A stretch of 64,000 nt of DNA from NCBI GenBank assembly GCA_965201115.1, contig OZ241745.1, positions 3,162,001 to 3,226,000 on the forward strand. Reading direction: 5' to 3'. Both the position numbers and the translations under genes were made by a program. Below the pieces are notes generated by a model. That model had not been told where the DNA came from. It saw nothing but the letters and a program-made list of their open reading frames with translations, and searched no databases. Positions 1-8,768 of the stretch are shown one piece after another (position 1 is the first letter of the stretch; each line of letters starts with the position of its first letter). The DNA comes from JANQOH01 sp965201115 (GTDB lineage: Bacteria > Pseudomonadota > Alphaproteobacteria > UBA7887).

Positions 1-1383
1 GACGAAGAGCCAGTTTTTGCGTCCGAGGGCGACGCCGCGGATGGCGCGTTCGGCAGTATTGTTGTCGAGTTCGAGCGTTCCGTTGTCGAGCCATGGGCGC
101 AGGCGGGCCAGTCGCGCGCGTGCATAGCGGATGGCGCCGGCCAGCGGCGTCCTGGCGGGTATGTTCGGGCTCTGTCGGGCGAGCCATGTTTCGAGGTCGT
201 CGAAGAGGGGCCTGGCCCTGGCCTGGCGGATACGGACGCGCTCTTCGGGCGTTTGCCCGCGAGCTTCGGCCTCGACGGCGTACAAGGCGGCGATGCGCTC
301 GACGGCTTCCCTGGCGACCGGCGCGCCCCGATTGTGCGCGAGGTCGACGAACTTGCGCCGGACATGGGCCATGCAGGGGGCTTCGCGGATGCGGCCTGTG
401 CGGTAGAGTTCCGCGAACCCGGCATAGCCGTCGGCGTGCATCCAGCCCTTGAAGCCGGCGAGGTGTCGGCGCGGATTCTCGCCCTTGCGGTTGGCGCTGA
501 AGCGGTAGCAGGCGGCCGGCGGCGCGGTTCCGCGCCACGGTCGTTCGTCGCGGGCATAGACCCATAGCCGTGCAGTGCGGGTCTTGCCCCTGGCGCCTTC
601 GCCGCGCGGGGTTTGCAGGCGCACCGTGGTATCGTCGGCGAAGATGGCGCCGCCAGCGCGCACATGGTTGCCGATCCCGTTGGCGACCGGCTCCAGCAAG
701 GCGGCGCTCTTGCCGACCCATTCGGCCAGTGTCGAGCGGTCGAGGTCGATGCCGTCGCGGGCGAACATTTGCGCTTGGCGGTAGAGCGGGAGATGGTCGG
801 CATATTTGCTCACCAGAACATGGGCAAGCAGGCCGGGTCCGGGGCGTCCGCGCTCGATGGGGCGCGGCGGCAGCGGCGCCTGGCAAAAGCGTGCGCAGGC
901 GCGGCAGACCGTGCGCGGTCTCACGATGCGGTTGACTACGAAACGACCGGGTATGTACTCCAGTTCCTCGGTGACATCCGCGCCGACGGTCTTGAGCGCG
1001 CCGCCGCAGGCCCCGCAGGGGCTTGCGGGTTCCAGCACCGTCTCGCGGCGCGGCAGACGGTCCGGCAACGGGCGGCGCTTGCGCCGCGGCGCGCGTGCGG
1101 CGGCGGGTTCGGGTTGCGGGGGCGGGCTTGCGGCGCGGACGATCTCTTCGTTCTCCAGCGCCAGTTGCAACTGCGCCAAGGCTTCCGAGCGCGCCCCGAA
1201 ACGATGCCGGCGCATCCCCGCCAACTCGTGACGCAACTTCTCAATCAGGATATCGCGCGCCTTCAACGCCTCCGCGCGCGACCGCAGCGCTTCCTCGCGA
1301 GCCTGCAACTCGGCCGCCAGGGACGCCACCATGTCCTTCAGGCGGGCGGGATCGTCGGGGAGAGGCGCGGCGCGGTCAAGCAT
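1..1383 (-). CDS. tnpC: IS66-family transposase TnpC, cut by the left window edge
   Basis: Reading leftward from ATG at 1383, 461 codons stay open to base 1, so the gene continues outside the window. The N-terminal third is a charged helical segment typical of IS66 TnpC. A Cys-rich motif follows (CGACGG, then CRACARFC). The central part holds the DDE-type catalytic region, including GGAIFADDTTVRL, MHADGYAGF and CMAHVRRKF. The visible end, NNTAERAIRGVALGRKNW, is the conserved stretch near the last catalytic Glu. No frameshift is seen, so the enzyme could be active. No tnpA or tnpB lies in the 283 bases ahead of the start, which fits the TnpC-only IS66 type. It would catalyse cut-and-paste transposition of the element. 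Confidence 0.93.
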   Translation of the reverse strand, partial: MLDRAAPLPDDPARLKDMVASLAAELQAREEALRSRAEALKARDILIEKLRHELAGMRRHRFGARSEALAQLQLALENEEIVRAASPPPQPEPAAARAPRRKRRPLPDRLPRRETVLEPASPCGACGGALKTVGADVTEELEYIPGRFVVNRIVRPRTVCRACARFCQAPLPPRPIERGRPGPGLLAHVLVSKYADHLPLYRQAQMFARDGIDLDRSTLAEWVGKSAALLEPVANGIGNHVRAGGAIFADDTTVRLQTPRGEGARGKTRTARLWVYARDERPWRGTAPPAACYRFSANRKGENPRRHLAGFKGWMHADGYAGFAELYRTGRIREAPCMAHVRRKFVDLAHNRGAPVAREAVERIAALYAVEAEARGQTPEERVRIRQARARPLFDDLETWLARQSPNIPARTPLAGAIRYARARLARLRPWLDNGTLELDNNTAERAIRGVALGRKNWLFV

Positions 1384-1666
1384 GAACGAACAATACCGAC
1401 CCCAACCCCACAAGGCAAGCGCAAAATAGGAAATATCGAAAAAATATTTCCTCCCTGTGCCTCCCTCCCAAACGCTATCCTGCCACCGCAAGCCGCCGCG
1501 TTCGAACCGGCCACCGCCAATCGACGCACTCATGCAGCAGCGACAACCGTGCAGGCATCGAAACAAGACCCCCATACGAAGCCGACAGCCAAACAAAACG
1601 ACCCCCGAAATACCGAAACCCATAAACATAACCGACAATGACCAAGCGGGATAACCGGACGCTTAC
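1..1666 (-). mobile_element. IS66-family insertion sequence, right part, inserted in an IS110 transposase gene
   Basis: The outer end reads GTAAGCGTCC on the minus strand (1657-1666). GTAA ends are known for IS66 elements. Bases 1384-1666 are the non-coding end of the element, with an AT-rich patch near 1430-1450 and no second gene. Immediately after base 1666 the IS110 reading frame starts in mid-protein. This makes 1666/1667 the element boundary and predicts an 8-base target duplication beginning cgaagttc at 1667. The left end lies outside the window. Confidence 0.75.
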
Positions 1667-2373
1667 CGAAGTTCTGCCCCCCGGTTTCGGTGAAGCGGGC
1701 TTGGGACGCGAATACGCAGGCGCTGTTGCGCGCGCGGGGGCTTATGGTGCGCCAGCGCCGCGACGCGGAGAACACGGTCCGGGGCATCCTGGGTTCGGCG
1801 GGGATTCGGCTTTCGAAGGGTTCGGGCCGGTTTTCGGCGCGGGTTCGCGAGGCGGTCATGGATACGCCGCTGCGGGAAGCGGTGGAGCCGTTGCTGGTTT
1901 CGCTGGCGCAGACGCTGCATTCGCTCAAGGCGCTCACCAGGCAGGTGGAGGCGCGGGCGCGGGCCAGCAAGGCCTGCCGGCTGTCGATGACGGCTCCGGC
2001 CGTGGGGCCGATGACGGCTGTGGCGCTGGTTGCGAACCTGGGCGATGCGGCGCGGTTTGCCGATTCGCGATCTGTGGGCGCATATGTGGGGCTTGTGCCG
2101 CGTCGGCGTCAATCGGGGGAGATGGACTGGACGGGGCGCATATCGCGCCACGGCGATCCCGGCGTGCGGTCGCTGCTGTACGAGTGCGCGGCTTGCCTGC
2201 TGACGCGGGTCAAGCGCGGTCATCCGCTCAAGGACTGGGCGCGGCGGTTGCGCAAGCGAAGCGGTTTCAAGAAGGCGTGCGTGGCCTTGGCGCGGCGGCT
2301 GGCGGTCATCCTGCATCGCATGCTGGCGAGCGGCGAGCCCTTCCGCTGGCCGGACGCGGCGGAAGCGGCGTAG
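1667..2373 (+). pseudogene. IS110-family transposase, 5'-truncated by IS66
   Basis: The frame reads KFCPPVSVKRAW at the junction, then LLRARGLMVRQRRDAENTVRGILGSAG, and later a full transposase_20 (IS116/IS110/IS902) domain: MTAPAVGPMTAVALV, FADSRSVGAYVGLVPRRRQSG, ISRHGDPGVRSLLYECA and a C-terminal Arg/Lys-rich helix. The N-terminal DEDD (RuvC-like) catalytic domain, roughly the first 120 residues of a protein of about 345, is absent. The longest possible start is GTG at 1690, giving 227 aa, which would be inactive. The missing half is expected on the far side of the IS66 element, left of the window. Confidence 0.88.
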
Positions 2374-2888
2374 GCCGCCGGCGCCGCGCCGGGCAGGCAA
2401 GGGGCAGCGCGCGTGACAGCGCCCGCCACGCCCGCACGGCGCGGGTTGCGCGTTCGGGGCGCGCGGCGGCGGCGCTGCGCTGCGTTTCTCGGTGGACTAC
2501 ACGCAGCGCCGCCGCCGCGCGCCCCGAACGCGCCCGGAGGCAGCTGAACAACGAACAGGAGACAACACGGTTCCGCTTCGGCGGAAAGCCCCGTCCCCGC
2601 CGGGACGGTAGCGGAGGCGATCCCGCTGCCTGGAATGCAAGTCGGACCGCGCCCCCGCCCGAAAGGGCAAGGCCGGTCCGGGAGTGCGACGCGCACATTG
2701 GGACGCCAACGCTGACGAACGCCATCATGAAGCGCGCCACTCGAAAGCACGGCGATGACTTCGCAGACAACCATGCTCCCGGCGGAACGGAAGGCAGCGA
2801 ACGGACCCGGAGGAGGGTTGACCGAGTAGCCGGAATTAGACAACTCAGGCAGTTCGCGGCTTCCCTGCCGGCGTCACGGCTTGCGCGG
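2374..2888. other. Non-coding stretch after the IS110 remnant
   Basis: About 500 bases lie between the IS110 remnant and the first dispersed repeat. Neither strand has a convincing gene: the open frames are Arg/Pro-rich and resemble no family. The segment holds the 32-bp inverted repeat described separately. By position it may include the IS110 right end, and it is where an hsdS gene would be expected downstream of hsdM, but no HsdS-like sequence remains. Confidence 0.6.
2448..2533. repeat. Perfect 32-bp inverted repeat with 22-base loop
   Basis: Arms 2448-2479 and 2502-2533 are perfect reverse complements (outer part gcgcgttcgggg / ccccgaacgcgc). The loop is 2480-2501. Both arms are almost pure G+C. 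It sits 74 bases after the IS110 transposase stop. No T-run follows, so it is not a standard intrinsic terminator. Confidence 0.9.
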
Positions 2889-2938
2889 ACGTGCGGGCAG
2901 GATGCCCGCGGTCCCGGGGCCCGCCTTCGGCGGGGTTG
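2889..2938 (+). repeat. Dispersed double-hairpin GC repeat (REP-like)
   Basis: One copy of the repeat family found throughout the window. Hairpin 1 is gcgggcaggatgcccgc. A short gtcccgg spacer follows, then hairpin 2 with a TTCG loop (gccttcggc) ending in ggggtt. It lies just past the 3' end of the minus-strand hsdM gene. Confidence 0.85.
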
Positions 2939-2947
2939 GGGGGCTGG

Positions 2948-4588
2948 TTATTCGGTGGTTTCCATGACGGCTATGGCGAGGGCGTCGATTTCGTGGAGGA
3001 TTTGGGTTTCGAGGGTGCGTAGTTCGTCGAGGATTTCGAGGGGGTCGCGGTGTTCGACCCTGGCGCGGGTTGCGGGGCGGTGGCGGGGGGCGCTCAGGTT
3101 GTAGTCGGCGGCGCGGATGGCTTCGGCTTCGGCGAACCACCAGTTTTCGGGCCATTCGGAGGCGGGGGCGCGGGCCCGCCAGGCGCGGAAGCGGGCTTCG
3201 CGATCATGAAACGCGTCGATCAGGGCGGGGAGGTCGTCTTCGTCGATCGGCGTGTCGTGGTTGGCGTCGAGTTTGTAGCCGTCGTTGCCGGCGTGGAGGA
3301 ACATGACGCGCTCGGTTGCGCCTTCGGTCGCGCCGCCGGCGCGGAAGATCAGCACGGAGGTCTTGACGCCGGAATAGGGGTTGAACACGCCGCCGGGCAG
3401 CGAGAGTACGGCTTCGATACGGTTGTTTTCCAGCAGTTTGCGGCGCAGTTCGCGGTGCGCGCCGGTGGATGCGAACAGCACGCCTTCGGGAACGACGACG
3501 CCGCAGCGGCCGCCGGGCTTCAGCTGGTTCAGCATGAATTGCAGGAAGAGCAGTTCGGTTTGCGCGGTGCGGCCCACCTTGACGTCATCGACGATACGGT
3601 CGCGGTCGAGGCGCCCGGAAAAGGGCGGGTTGGCGAGGATGACGTCGAAACCGCCGGCCGGGAGGCCGAGTTCGGCGCGGGCGGCGGGGTCGAGCGCGCG
3701 GGTGAGCGCGTCGCGGCGCAGGATGCGCACCTTGTCGAGGCCGCGCAGGGTCAGGTTCATGGTCGCGAGGCGCACCATTTGCGGGTCGACGTCGAGGCCG
3801 TGGAAGGTTTCTTCGCGCAGCCGCCGCGCGGCGTCGGCGCCGAGCCTGTCGCCGAGGCCGCGCGGGACCCGCTTGCCCTCGACCTCGGCCTCCTCGATTC
3901 CGGCGGGGGTGGAGTTGACGAGGCGGATGCGGTCCCACGCGCCGACGAGGAAGCCGGCCGTTCCCGCCGCGGGGTCGCACACGGTTTCGCCGAGTCGCGG
4001 GTCGACGAGGGCGACGATGGCGCGGACGATGTGGCGCGGCGTGCGGAACTGCCCGAGCTCGCCGGCCTGGCGGATCTGCCGGAGTACGTGCTCGAACAGG
4101 TCGCCCTTGGCGTCGGCGTCGACGTTTTCCAGATGCAGGCCGTTGACCTGCGCGACGACGCTCGACAGCACGGCGGGTTCGTCGATGGCGAGACGCGCGC
4201 CCCGCATGAAGTCTGTCGCGCCGCCGGCGGCGAGTTCGGCGTGGAAGGGGAACACTTCCTCGCGCACCCATGCGACCAGGCGCTCGCCGCTCAGCGCGTT
4301 TGCCCACGACGACCAGCGCAAGAGCGCCCGCGGCGCGGTTTTCGCGCCGGGTCCGGGCGCGTTGCGGGGGTCGCGGAGGGTCCATTCGCCGTCGAACGCG
4401 CTGGCGCGGGGCTCCGCGCCGGGCGCGCGCGCGGCGCGGAGGCGGGCCGCGTCCGCCGCCTCGAACATGTTGAAGTAGAAGAGGAAGCTGAGTTGTTCGG
4501 CGTTTTGCGCGGGGTTGGGGTAGCCGCCGCCGTAGAGATAGTCGCGAATGCGGTCGATGGCGCGGCGCAGATCGGGGGTCAGGGTCAT
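2948..4588 (-). CDS. hsdM: Type I restriction-modification methyltransferase subunit (HsdM), first system
   Basis: 546 aa; would methylate adenine N6 as part of a type I complex. The N-terminal helical HsdM domain (residues about 5-150) is followed by FRTP (181-184), the SAM-binding motif DPAAGTAGF (205-213) and the catalytic NPPF (320-323). Length and motif order match HsdM. It starts 1 base after the hsdR stop, so the two form one operon read leftward. An S gene is expected next, but downstream there is only a repeat, non-coding DNA and IS remnants. Without a specificity subunit the enzyme may be inactive or may rely on an HsdS encoded elsewhere. Confidence 0.92.
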   Translation of the reverse strand: MTLTPDLRRAIDRIRDYLYGGGYPNPAQNAEQLSFLFYFNMFEAADAARLRAARAPGAEPRASAFDGEWTLRDPRNAPGPGAKTAPRALLRWSSWANALSGERLVAWVREEVFPFHAELAAGGATDFMRGARLAIDEPAVLSSVVAQVNGLHLENVDADAKGDLFEHVLRQIRQAGELGQFRTPRHIVRAIVALVDPRLGETVCDPAAGTAGFLVGAWDRIRLVNSTPAGIEEAEVEGKRVPRGLGDRLGADAARRLREETFHGLDVDPQMVRLATMNLTLRGLDKVRILRRDALTRALDPAARAELGLPAGGFDVILANPPFSGRLDRDRIVDDVKVGRTAQTELLFLQFMLNQLKPGGRCGVVVPEGVLFASTGAHRELRRKLLENNRIEAVLSLPGGVFNPYSGVKTSVLIFRAGGATEGATERVMFLHAGNDGYKLDANHDTPIDEDDLPALIDAFHDREARFRAWRARAPASEWPENWWFAEAEAIRAADYNLSAPRHRPATRARVEHRDPLEILDELRTLETQILHEIDALAIAVMETTE

Positions 4589-4589
4589 G

Positions 4590-6707
4590 TCAGGCGGGCG
4601 TTTCCGCGCCGAAGACGGCGGCGTTGAGGCCGGCGAGCAGATCGTTCAGCGCGCCGCGGCCGCCGAAGACGCGGGCGGCGGCCTTGTATCCGCCGCGCAA
4701 GTCGAAGGGGGGCTTGTCGAAGTCGTAGTCGGCGAAACGGTCGATGGTTTCGGCGTCGGCGCGGATGCGGCTTTCGATCAGGGCGGCCCAGCGGGCCTGT
4801 TCGGCGTCGAATTCGCGGGCGCCGCGCCATGCCTCGAAACGCAGGCCGAGTTCGGCGGCGCGAGCCTCATGGGCCTGCGAGCGCACGATGCGGCCGTTTT
4901 CGTCGAGCGTGAACCAGTCGCGGCTGGCCGGGTCGATGTGGTCCTCGACATCGAGGGTAACCACGCCGCGCGGGCGGTCGGAGGGCGATCGTTTCGGCTG
5001 CTCGCGCACGACGATGGGGCCGCCGGCGACTTCGTCCTCGTCGTCGCCGTGGAAATCGGTCACGCCCACGAAGTCGAAAATCGTGAAATGCGTCTTGCGG
5101 ACATGGGGGGCCTTGCGGGTTCCGCGTCCGCGCATTTGACGGTAGAGGATGGCGCTGCGGGTGAACCGGGCCATGACGAGATTGACGACCTCGGGGCAGT
5201 CGAAGCCGGTGTCGAGCATGTTCACGCTGACGAGGATTTGCGGGAACTCCTCGGTCTTGAAGCGGCGGATGAGGCCGCTTGCATCGGGCGCGGGGCCGCC
5301 GCCGACGTCGCTGACGACGAAATCGGCGTAGCGCACCGAGGGGTCGGGCTTTTTGTCGGCGAAGTGCTCGTCGAACATTGCCGCCAGCGTTTCGGCGTGG
5401 CGTTTGGTCACGGCGAACACGATTGTCTTGCCCCAGTGCGCGCGGCGCCGCGTGCGGTCGCGGCCCGCGAAGCCGTGTTCGAGAACGTCGCGGAACTCGT
5501 AAACCATGGCGCGGTTGCGGGCGGGGATGGTGAATTTGCGTTCGAGCGCCCGCGGGTCGACGACGATGCTTTCGGAAGCCGCGAACAGGGTTTCGAGTTC
5601 GGCGCGGGGCGCCGCGTCCATGGCGTCCCAATCGAGCTCGGCGCGCGTCACGGGGAACCCGCCCTCGGCGGCGGTCTTGACGGTGATGGCGCGGCAGATG
5701 CGGTACGGCGCGAGCCAGCCTTCGGCGATGGCCTCGCGGAGCCCGTAGCGGAATGTCGGTTCGCGCAGTTCGAAGAACGCAAGCGTGTCGCGCATGAACG
5801 CGCCGTCCTCAGGGTCTTCGGCTTCGCGCGCGCCGGCGGCCGCGCATGGCGTGGCGGTCAGGCCGAGCTGGATCGCGTCGAAGTGCAGAATTGCGCGTTT
5901 CCACTCGCCGTAGATCGAGCGGTGGCATTCGTCGGTGATGACGAGATCGAAATATCCGGGCGACAGGGCGCGGTATTCGGTAATCATGGTTTGCAGGGTG
6001 GCGATGACGACGCTGGCGGCGCGGTCGAAGCCGCGGCCGGGGCGCAACACGCGGCACGGGTAGGTTCCCAGGTGCTCGGTAAAGGCGTCTTCGGCCTGCT
6101 TCGCCAGCTGGATGCGGTCGACGAGGAACAGCGCGCGCGCCGCGGCGCCGGCCTCGAACAGGCGCTTGACGAAAGCGGCGGCCATGCGCGTCTTGCCGGT
6201 TCCGGTGGCCATCTCGACGAGCAGTTTGCGGCGCCCGCGCGCGATTTCGGCGGACAGCGCGTCGATGCAGGCGATTTGGTAGTCGCGGTCGGCGATCCTG
6301 CGGTCGATGGGGACTTCGCGGAGTTCGCGCCGGTGCGCCCGCGCGGCGATGCGGCGCGCCAGGTCGTCCTGCGAGAAGAAGCCGGCGACGACGCGGGAGT
6401 GGGCGTCGGTTTCGCGGTCGAGAAAGCGGACTTCCTCGCCGTTGGAGAGGAAGACGAAGGGCGCGCGGAGGCGCTCGGCGTAGTCCACGGCCTGGTCGCG
6501 GGCGGCGGCGGGGGCGATGCTCGTTCGCTTGGCCTCGACGACGGCCACAGGGCGCCCGGCGCGGTCGAACAGGGCGTAGTCGGCGAGTTTGCCGCCGGGC
6601 AGAGGGTGTTCGAACAGGACGCTTTTGCCGTCGGCGAGGCTCCAGCCGGCGTCCTTGAGGAGGGCGTCGATTTTTACGCGGGCGAAGGCTTCGGGGCCTG
6701 CGGTCAT
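4590..6707 (-). CDS. hsdR: Type I restriction endonuclease subunit (HsdR), first system
   Basis: 705 aa. It has the HsdR layout of an N-terminal PD-(D/E)XK nuclease (D43, then E58-A-K60 in VAVVEAK) followed by a superfamily 2 helicase motor with ATGTGKT (167-173) and DECH (259-262). A later QILVSVNMLDTGFDCPEV / QMRGRGTRK region is the second helicase lobe. It would translocate and cut unmethylated DNA as part of an R-M-S complex. It is the first gene of a two-gene operon with hsdM, separated by 1 base. It is much shorter than the hsdR at 20.6-23.7 kb and clearly a different lineage. Confidence 0.93.
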   Translation of the reverse strand: MTAGPEAFARVKIDALLKDAGWSLADGKSVLFEHPLPGGKLADYALFDRAGRPVAVVEAKRTSIAPAAARDQAVDYAERLRAPFVFLSNGEEVRFLDRETDAHSRVVAGFFSQDDLARRIAARAHRRELREVPIDRRIADRDYQIACIDALSAEIARGRRKLLVEMATGTGKTRMAAAFVKRLFEAGAAARALFLVDRIQLAKQAEDAFTEHLGTYPCRVLRPGRGFDRAASVVIATLQTMITEYRALSPGYFDLVITDECHRSIYGEWKRAILHFDAIQLGLTATPCAAAGAREAEDPEDGAFMRDTLAFFELREPTFRYGLREAIAEGWLAPYRICRAITVKTAAEGGFPVTRAELDWDAMDAAPRAELETLFAASESIVVDPRALERKFTIPARNRAMVYEFRDVLEHGFAGRDRTRRRAHWGKTIVFAVTKRHAETLAAMFDEHFADKKPDPSVRYADFVVSDVGGGPAPDASGLIRRFKTEEFPQILVSVNMLDTGFDCPEVVNLVMARFTRSAILYRQMRGRGTRKAPHVRKTHFTIFDFVGVTDFHGDDEDEVAGGPIVVREQPKRSPSDRPRGVVTLDVEDHIDPASRDWFTLDENGRIVRSQAHEARAAELGLRFEAWRGAREFDAEQARWAALIESRIRADAETIDRFADYDFDKPPFDLRGGYKAAARVFGGRGALNDLLAGLNAAVFGAETPA

Positions 6708-6800
6708 GGGGGCGCTCGCTCGGTTCGGCGGAACGGGGGGGTATTACCGCGGGGGCGTTGCGATGTCGAGGGTCGATTTGCGGGGTTGGGGGCGGGCGGC

Positions 6801-6892
6801 GACGTGCGGGCTGGAAGCCCGCGCACCCAGGCGGCGGGGCGGGGACGTGCGGGCTGGAAGCCCGCGGTCCCGGGCCCCGCCTTCGGCGGGGT
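6801..6892 (+). repeat. Two dispersed double-hairpin repeats
   Basis: A half unit at 6801-6833 (gcgggctggaagcccgcgca) is followed by a full unit at 6844-6892 ending gccttcggcggggtt. The last bases of the full unit run into the TAA stop codon (6892-6894) of the minus-strand dcd gene, so the repeat abuts that gene exactly at its end. Confidence 0.85.
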
Positions 6893-8067
6893 TACGGGGG
6901 AGGCCAGTCGTGGAACTGTTTGCCGAGTTTGAGGCCCTGGGCCTGGTAGGAGGAGCCGGTTTCGCCGTAGAGGCGGTCGGGCTCGGCGGCGAGTTTTTCG
7001 AAGCGGAGCCAGCCGATGATTTGGCCGTGTTCGAGGAGGAAGGGGACGTTGTAGGAGCGGACCTCGAGTACCGCGCGGGCGCCGGGGCCGTTGCCGTCGC
7101 CGCGTCCGTAGCCGAAGCCGGGGTCGAAAAAGCCCGCGTAGTGGACGCGGAACTCGCCGGCGGTCGTGTCGTAGGCGACCATTTCCGCGGCGGTGGCGGG
7201 GGGGATGCGGACGCGCTCGGCGGTGGCGAGGATGTAGAACTCGTCGGGGTCGAGGACGAGGCGCCCGGCGGCGCGCGGCGCGACGGGCTCCCAGAAGTCG
7301 CGCGGGTCGTAGCGGCCGCGCGCGTCGATGTCGATGGCGTCGGCGTAGCGGCGGGCGCGGAAGCCCGCGAGGCCGGGCAGCGGCGCGAGATCGAGGGTGA
7401 CGGCGATGCGGTCGTCGCGGATCGGCACGCGGTCGCGCGGGGCTTCGATCAGCGGGATTTCGTCTTGCAGGCGGCGCATTTCCTTGTTGGGCATGGGGGG
7501 CGTTCCGCGCTTGAGGCGCAGCTGGCACAGGCGCGAGCCGCGGCGCGCGCGGATAGCGAAGGTGCGCGGCGCGATCTCGGCGTAGAGCGGGCCGCCGTAG
7601 CCGCCGGGGACGCGGTCGAACGCGGTCGCGCCGTCGGCGATCAGGCGGGTGAAGACGTCGAGGCGGCCGGTGGAGCTCTTGGGGTTGGCGAGTCCTTCGA
7701 GCGCTTGCGGGAGATTGGCGCGCTCCTCGAGTTCGACGATATAGACGCAGCCGCGCTCGAGCACGGGGGCGGCGGTCAGATCGAGCGCGTACATGCTGTA
7801 TTCGCGGATGAGCTCCGCGACGGTCGCGCGCGGCCCGGGCAGGAAGCTCGCGCGCACGCGGTGGGCTTTCGCGCCGAGGCGGAGGTCGAGGCTGGCCGGC
7901 TGAACCTGCGCCGGGTCGATGGGGCGGCCGCCGTCGGCCGTGTAAAAGGCGCGGCGCGCGATCTCGCGCTCGAGCTCCTGGCGCGGGAGGATGCCGGTAT
8001 TCGCCGCCGGGGCGGGGGGAGGCGGGGGCATATCGGGCAGTGTGGGCGCGGGGCGGGCGGCGGTCAT
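6892..8067 (-). CDS. dcd: dCTP deaminase, long form
   Basis: 391 aa from ATG 8067. It converts dCTP to dUTP for thymidylate synthesis. Family segments are visible: PASLDLRLGAKAHRV near the N-terminus, NPKSSTGRLDVFTRLIADG in the middle, and a second domain with LDPDEFYILATAERVRIPP, VHYAGFFDPGFG, RAVLEVRSYNVPFLLEHGQ and GSSYQAQGLKLGKQFH. Two Dcd/dUTPase-like halves in one chain are the style of the long alphaproteobacterial enzyme. The start overlaps the stop of the glycosylase gene by ATGA, so the two are translationally coupled. A further in-frame extension upstream would run through that gene and was not used. Confidence 0.9.
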   Translation of the reverse strand: MTAARPAPTLPDMPPPPPAPAANTGILPRQELEREIARRAFYTADGGRPIDPAQVQPASLDLRLGAKAHRVRASFLPGPRATVAELIREYSMYALDLTAAPVLERGCVYIVELEERANLPQALEGLANPKSSTGRLDVFTRLIADGATAFDRVPGGYGGPLYAEIAPRTFAIRARRGSRLCQLRLKRGTPPMPNKEMRRLQDEIPLIEAPRDRVPIRDDRIAVTLDLAPLPGLAGFRARRYADAIDIDARGRYDPRDFWEPVAPRAAGRLVLDPDEFYILATAERVRIPPATAAEMVAYDTTAGEFRVHYAGFFDPGFGYGRGDGNGPGARAVLEVRSYNVPFLLEHGQIIGWLRFEKLAAEPDRLYGETGSSYQAQGLKLGKQFHDWPPP

Positions 8068-8768
8068 GAGCGCATGTTCTCCGCGATTTGCCGCGCGAAG
8101 GCGGCCTTGCCGCCGTTGGCGGGGTGGCGCACGCGCGGCGCGGGGCCGAACTCCGACGCCAGCAGTTCGTGCGCGACGCCGCCGACGGCGATGGGGCGGG
8201 CGTTGGGATAGAGCGCGAGGAACGCCCGCAGATGGGGGCGCGCGGCGTCCCTTTCCGCGCCGGTCGGCGTCCGGTTGGTCAACATGCCGCCAGCGCGGCA
8301 GGGATGCCACGGGACGGCGTTCCAGAGCACGAAATCGAGCGGGTCCAGGCCGGAATCGGCCAGGAGCACGGTCCAGACGATGGTCGCGGTGGGCTCGGCG
8401 TATCCCATGCGGCGCACCGCCGCGCCGGGGCAGGCCGACGGGTTGGACGTGCGGCGGGGCGCGAGGCCGGGCAGGACGTCTTGCGGCCGCACGCCGGGAA
8501 CGTGATTGAGAAGGATGCGCTCCGACGTCATGGCGATACCGCTGAAATGGCCGCCCCGGTAGCCCACCGCCTCGGCGACAAGGAGGTAGCGCGCCCGCAC
8601 AAGCCGCGCGGCGAGGTAGTGGACGAGTTGTTCGCGGCGGATGCGCGGGGTGTCCTTCTGCGGCGCGTCGTTATCGGGGTCGCGGTCGTACCACGGGTTG
8701 AACAGCGGGCCGGGGGGCGCGGTCTTCAGCGCAGCGGCGAAGGCGCGCACGGCGGCGGGCGTAGTCAT
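8064..8768 (-). CDS. Uracil-DNA glycosylase superfamily protein
   Basis: 234 aa. Likely excises uracil from DNA. Visible motifs are EAVGYRGGHFSGIAMTSERI (glycosylase motif region), FVLWNAVPWHP and VRHPANGGK near the C-terminus, the last in the place of the HPS/P loop. It lacks an obvious 4Fe-4S cysteine set, so it is not the thermophile-type UDG. It is the middle gene of a coupled trio: its ATG overlaps the transporter stop (ATGA) and its stop overlaps dcd. A deaminase that makes dUTP beside an enzyme that removes uracil from DNA is a sensible pairing. Exact UDG family not assigned. Confidence 0.75.
   Translation of the reverse strand: MTTPAAVRAFAAALKTAPPGPLFNPWYDRDPDNDAPQKDTPRIRREQLVHYLAARLVRARYLLVAEAVGYRGGHFSGIAMTSERILLNHVPGVRPQDVLPGLAPRRTSNPSACPGAAVRRMGYAEPTATIVWTVLLADSGLDPLDFVLWNAVPWHPCRAGGMLTNRTPTGAERDAARPHLRAFLALYPNARPIAVGGVAHELLASEFGPAPRVRHPANGGKAAFARQIAENMRS

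Noticed and set aside
2220..2843. Minus-strand frame of about 200 codons starting MSNSGYSVNPPPG
   Set aside because: It runs through the 32-bp palindrome and the IS110 remnant, is Pro/Arg-rich, and has no recognisable domain or ribosome site.
3050..6932. Long plus-strand open frames opposite hsdM and hsdR
   Set aside because: No family resemblance, Gly/Ala/Val-rich composition, and they lie exactly antisense to proteins with all expected motifs.
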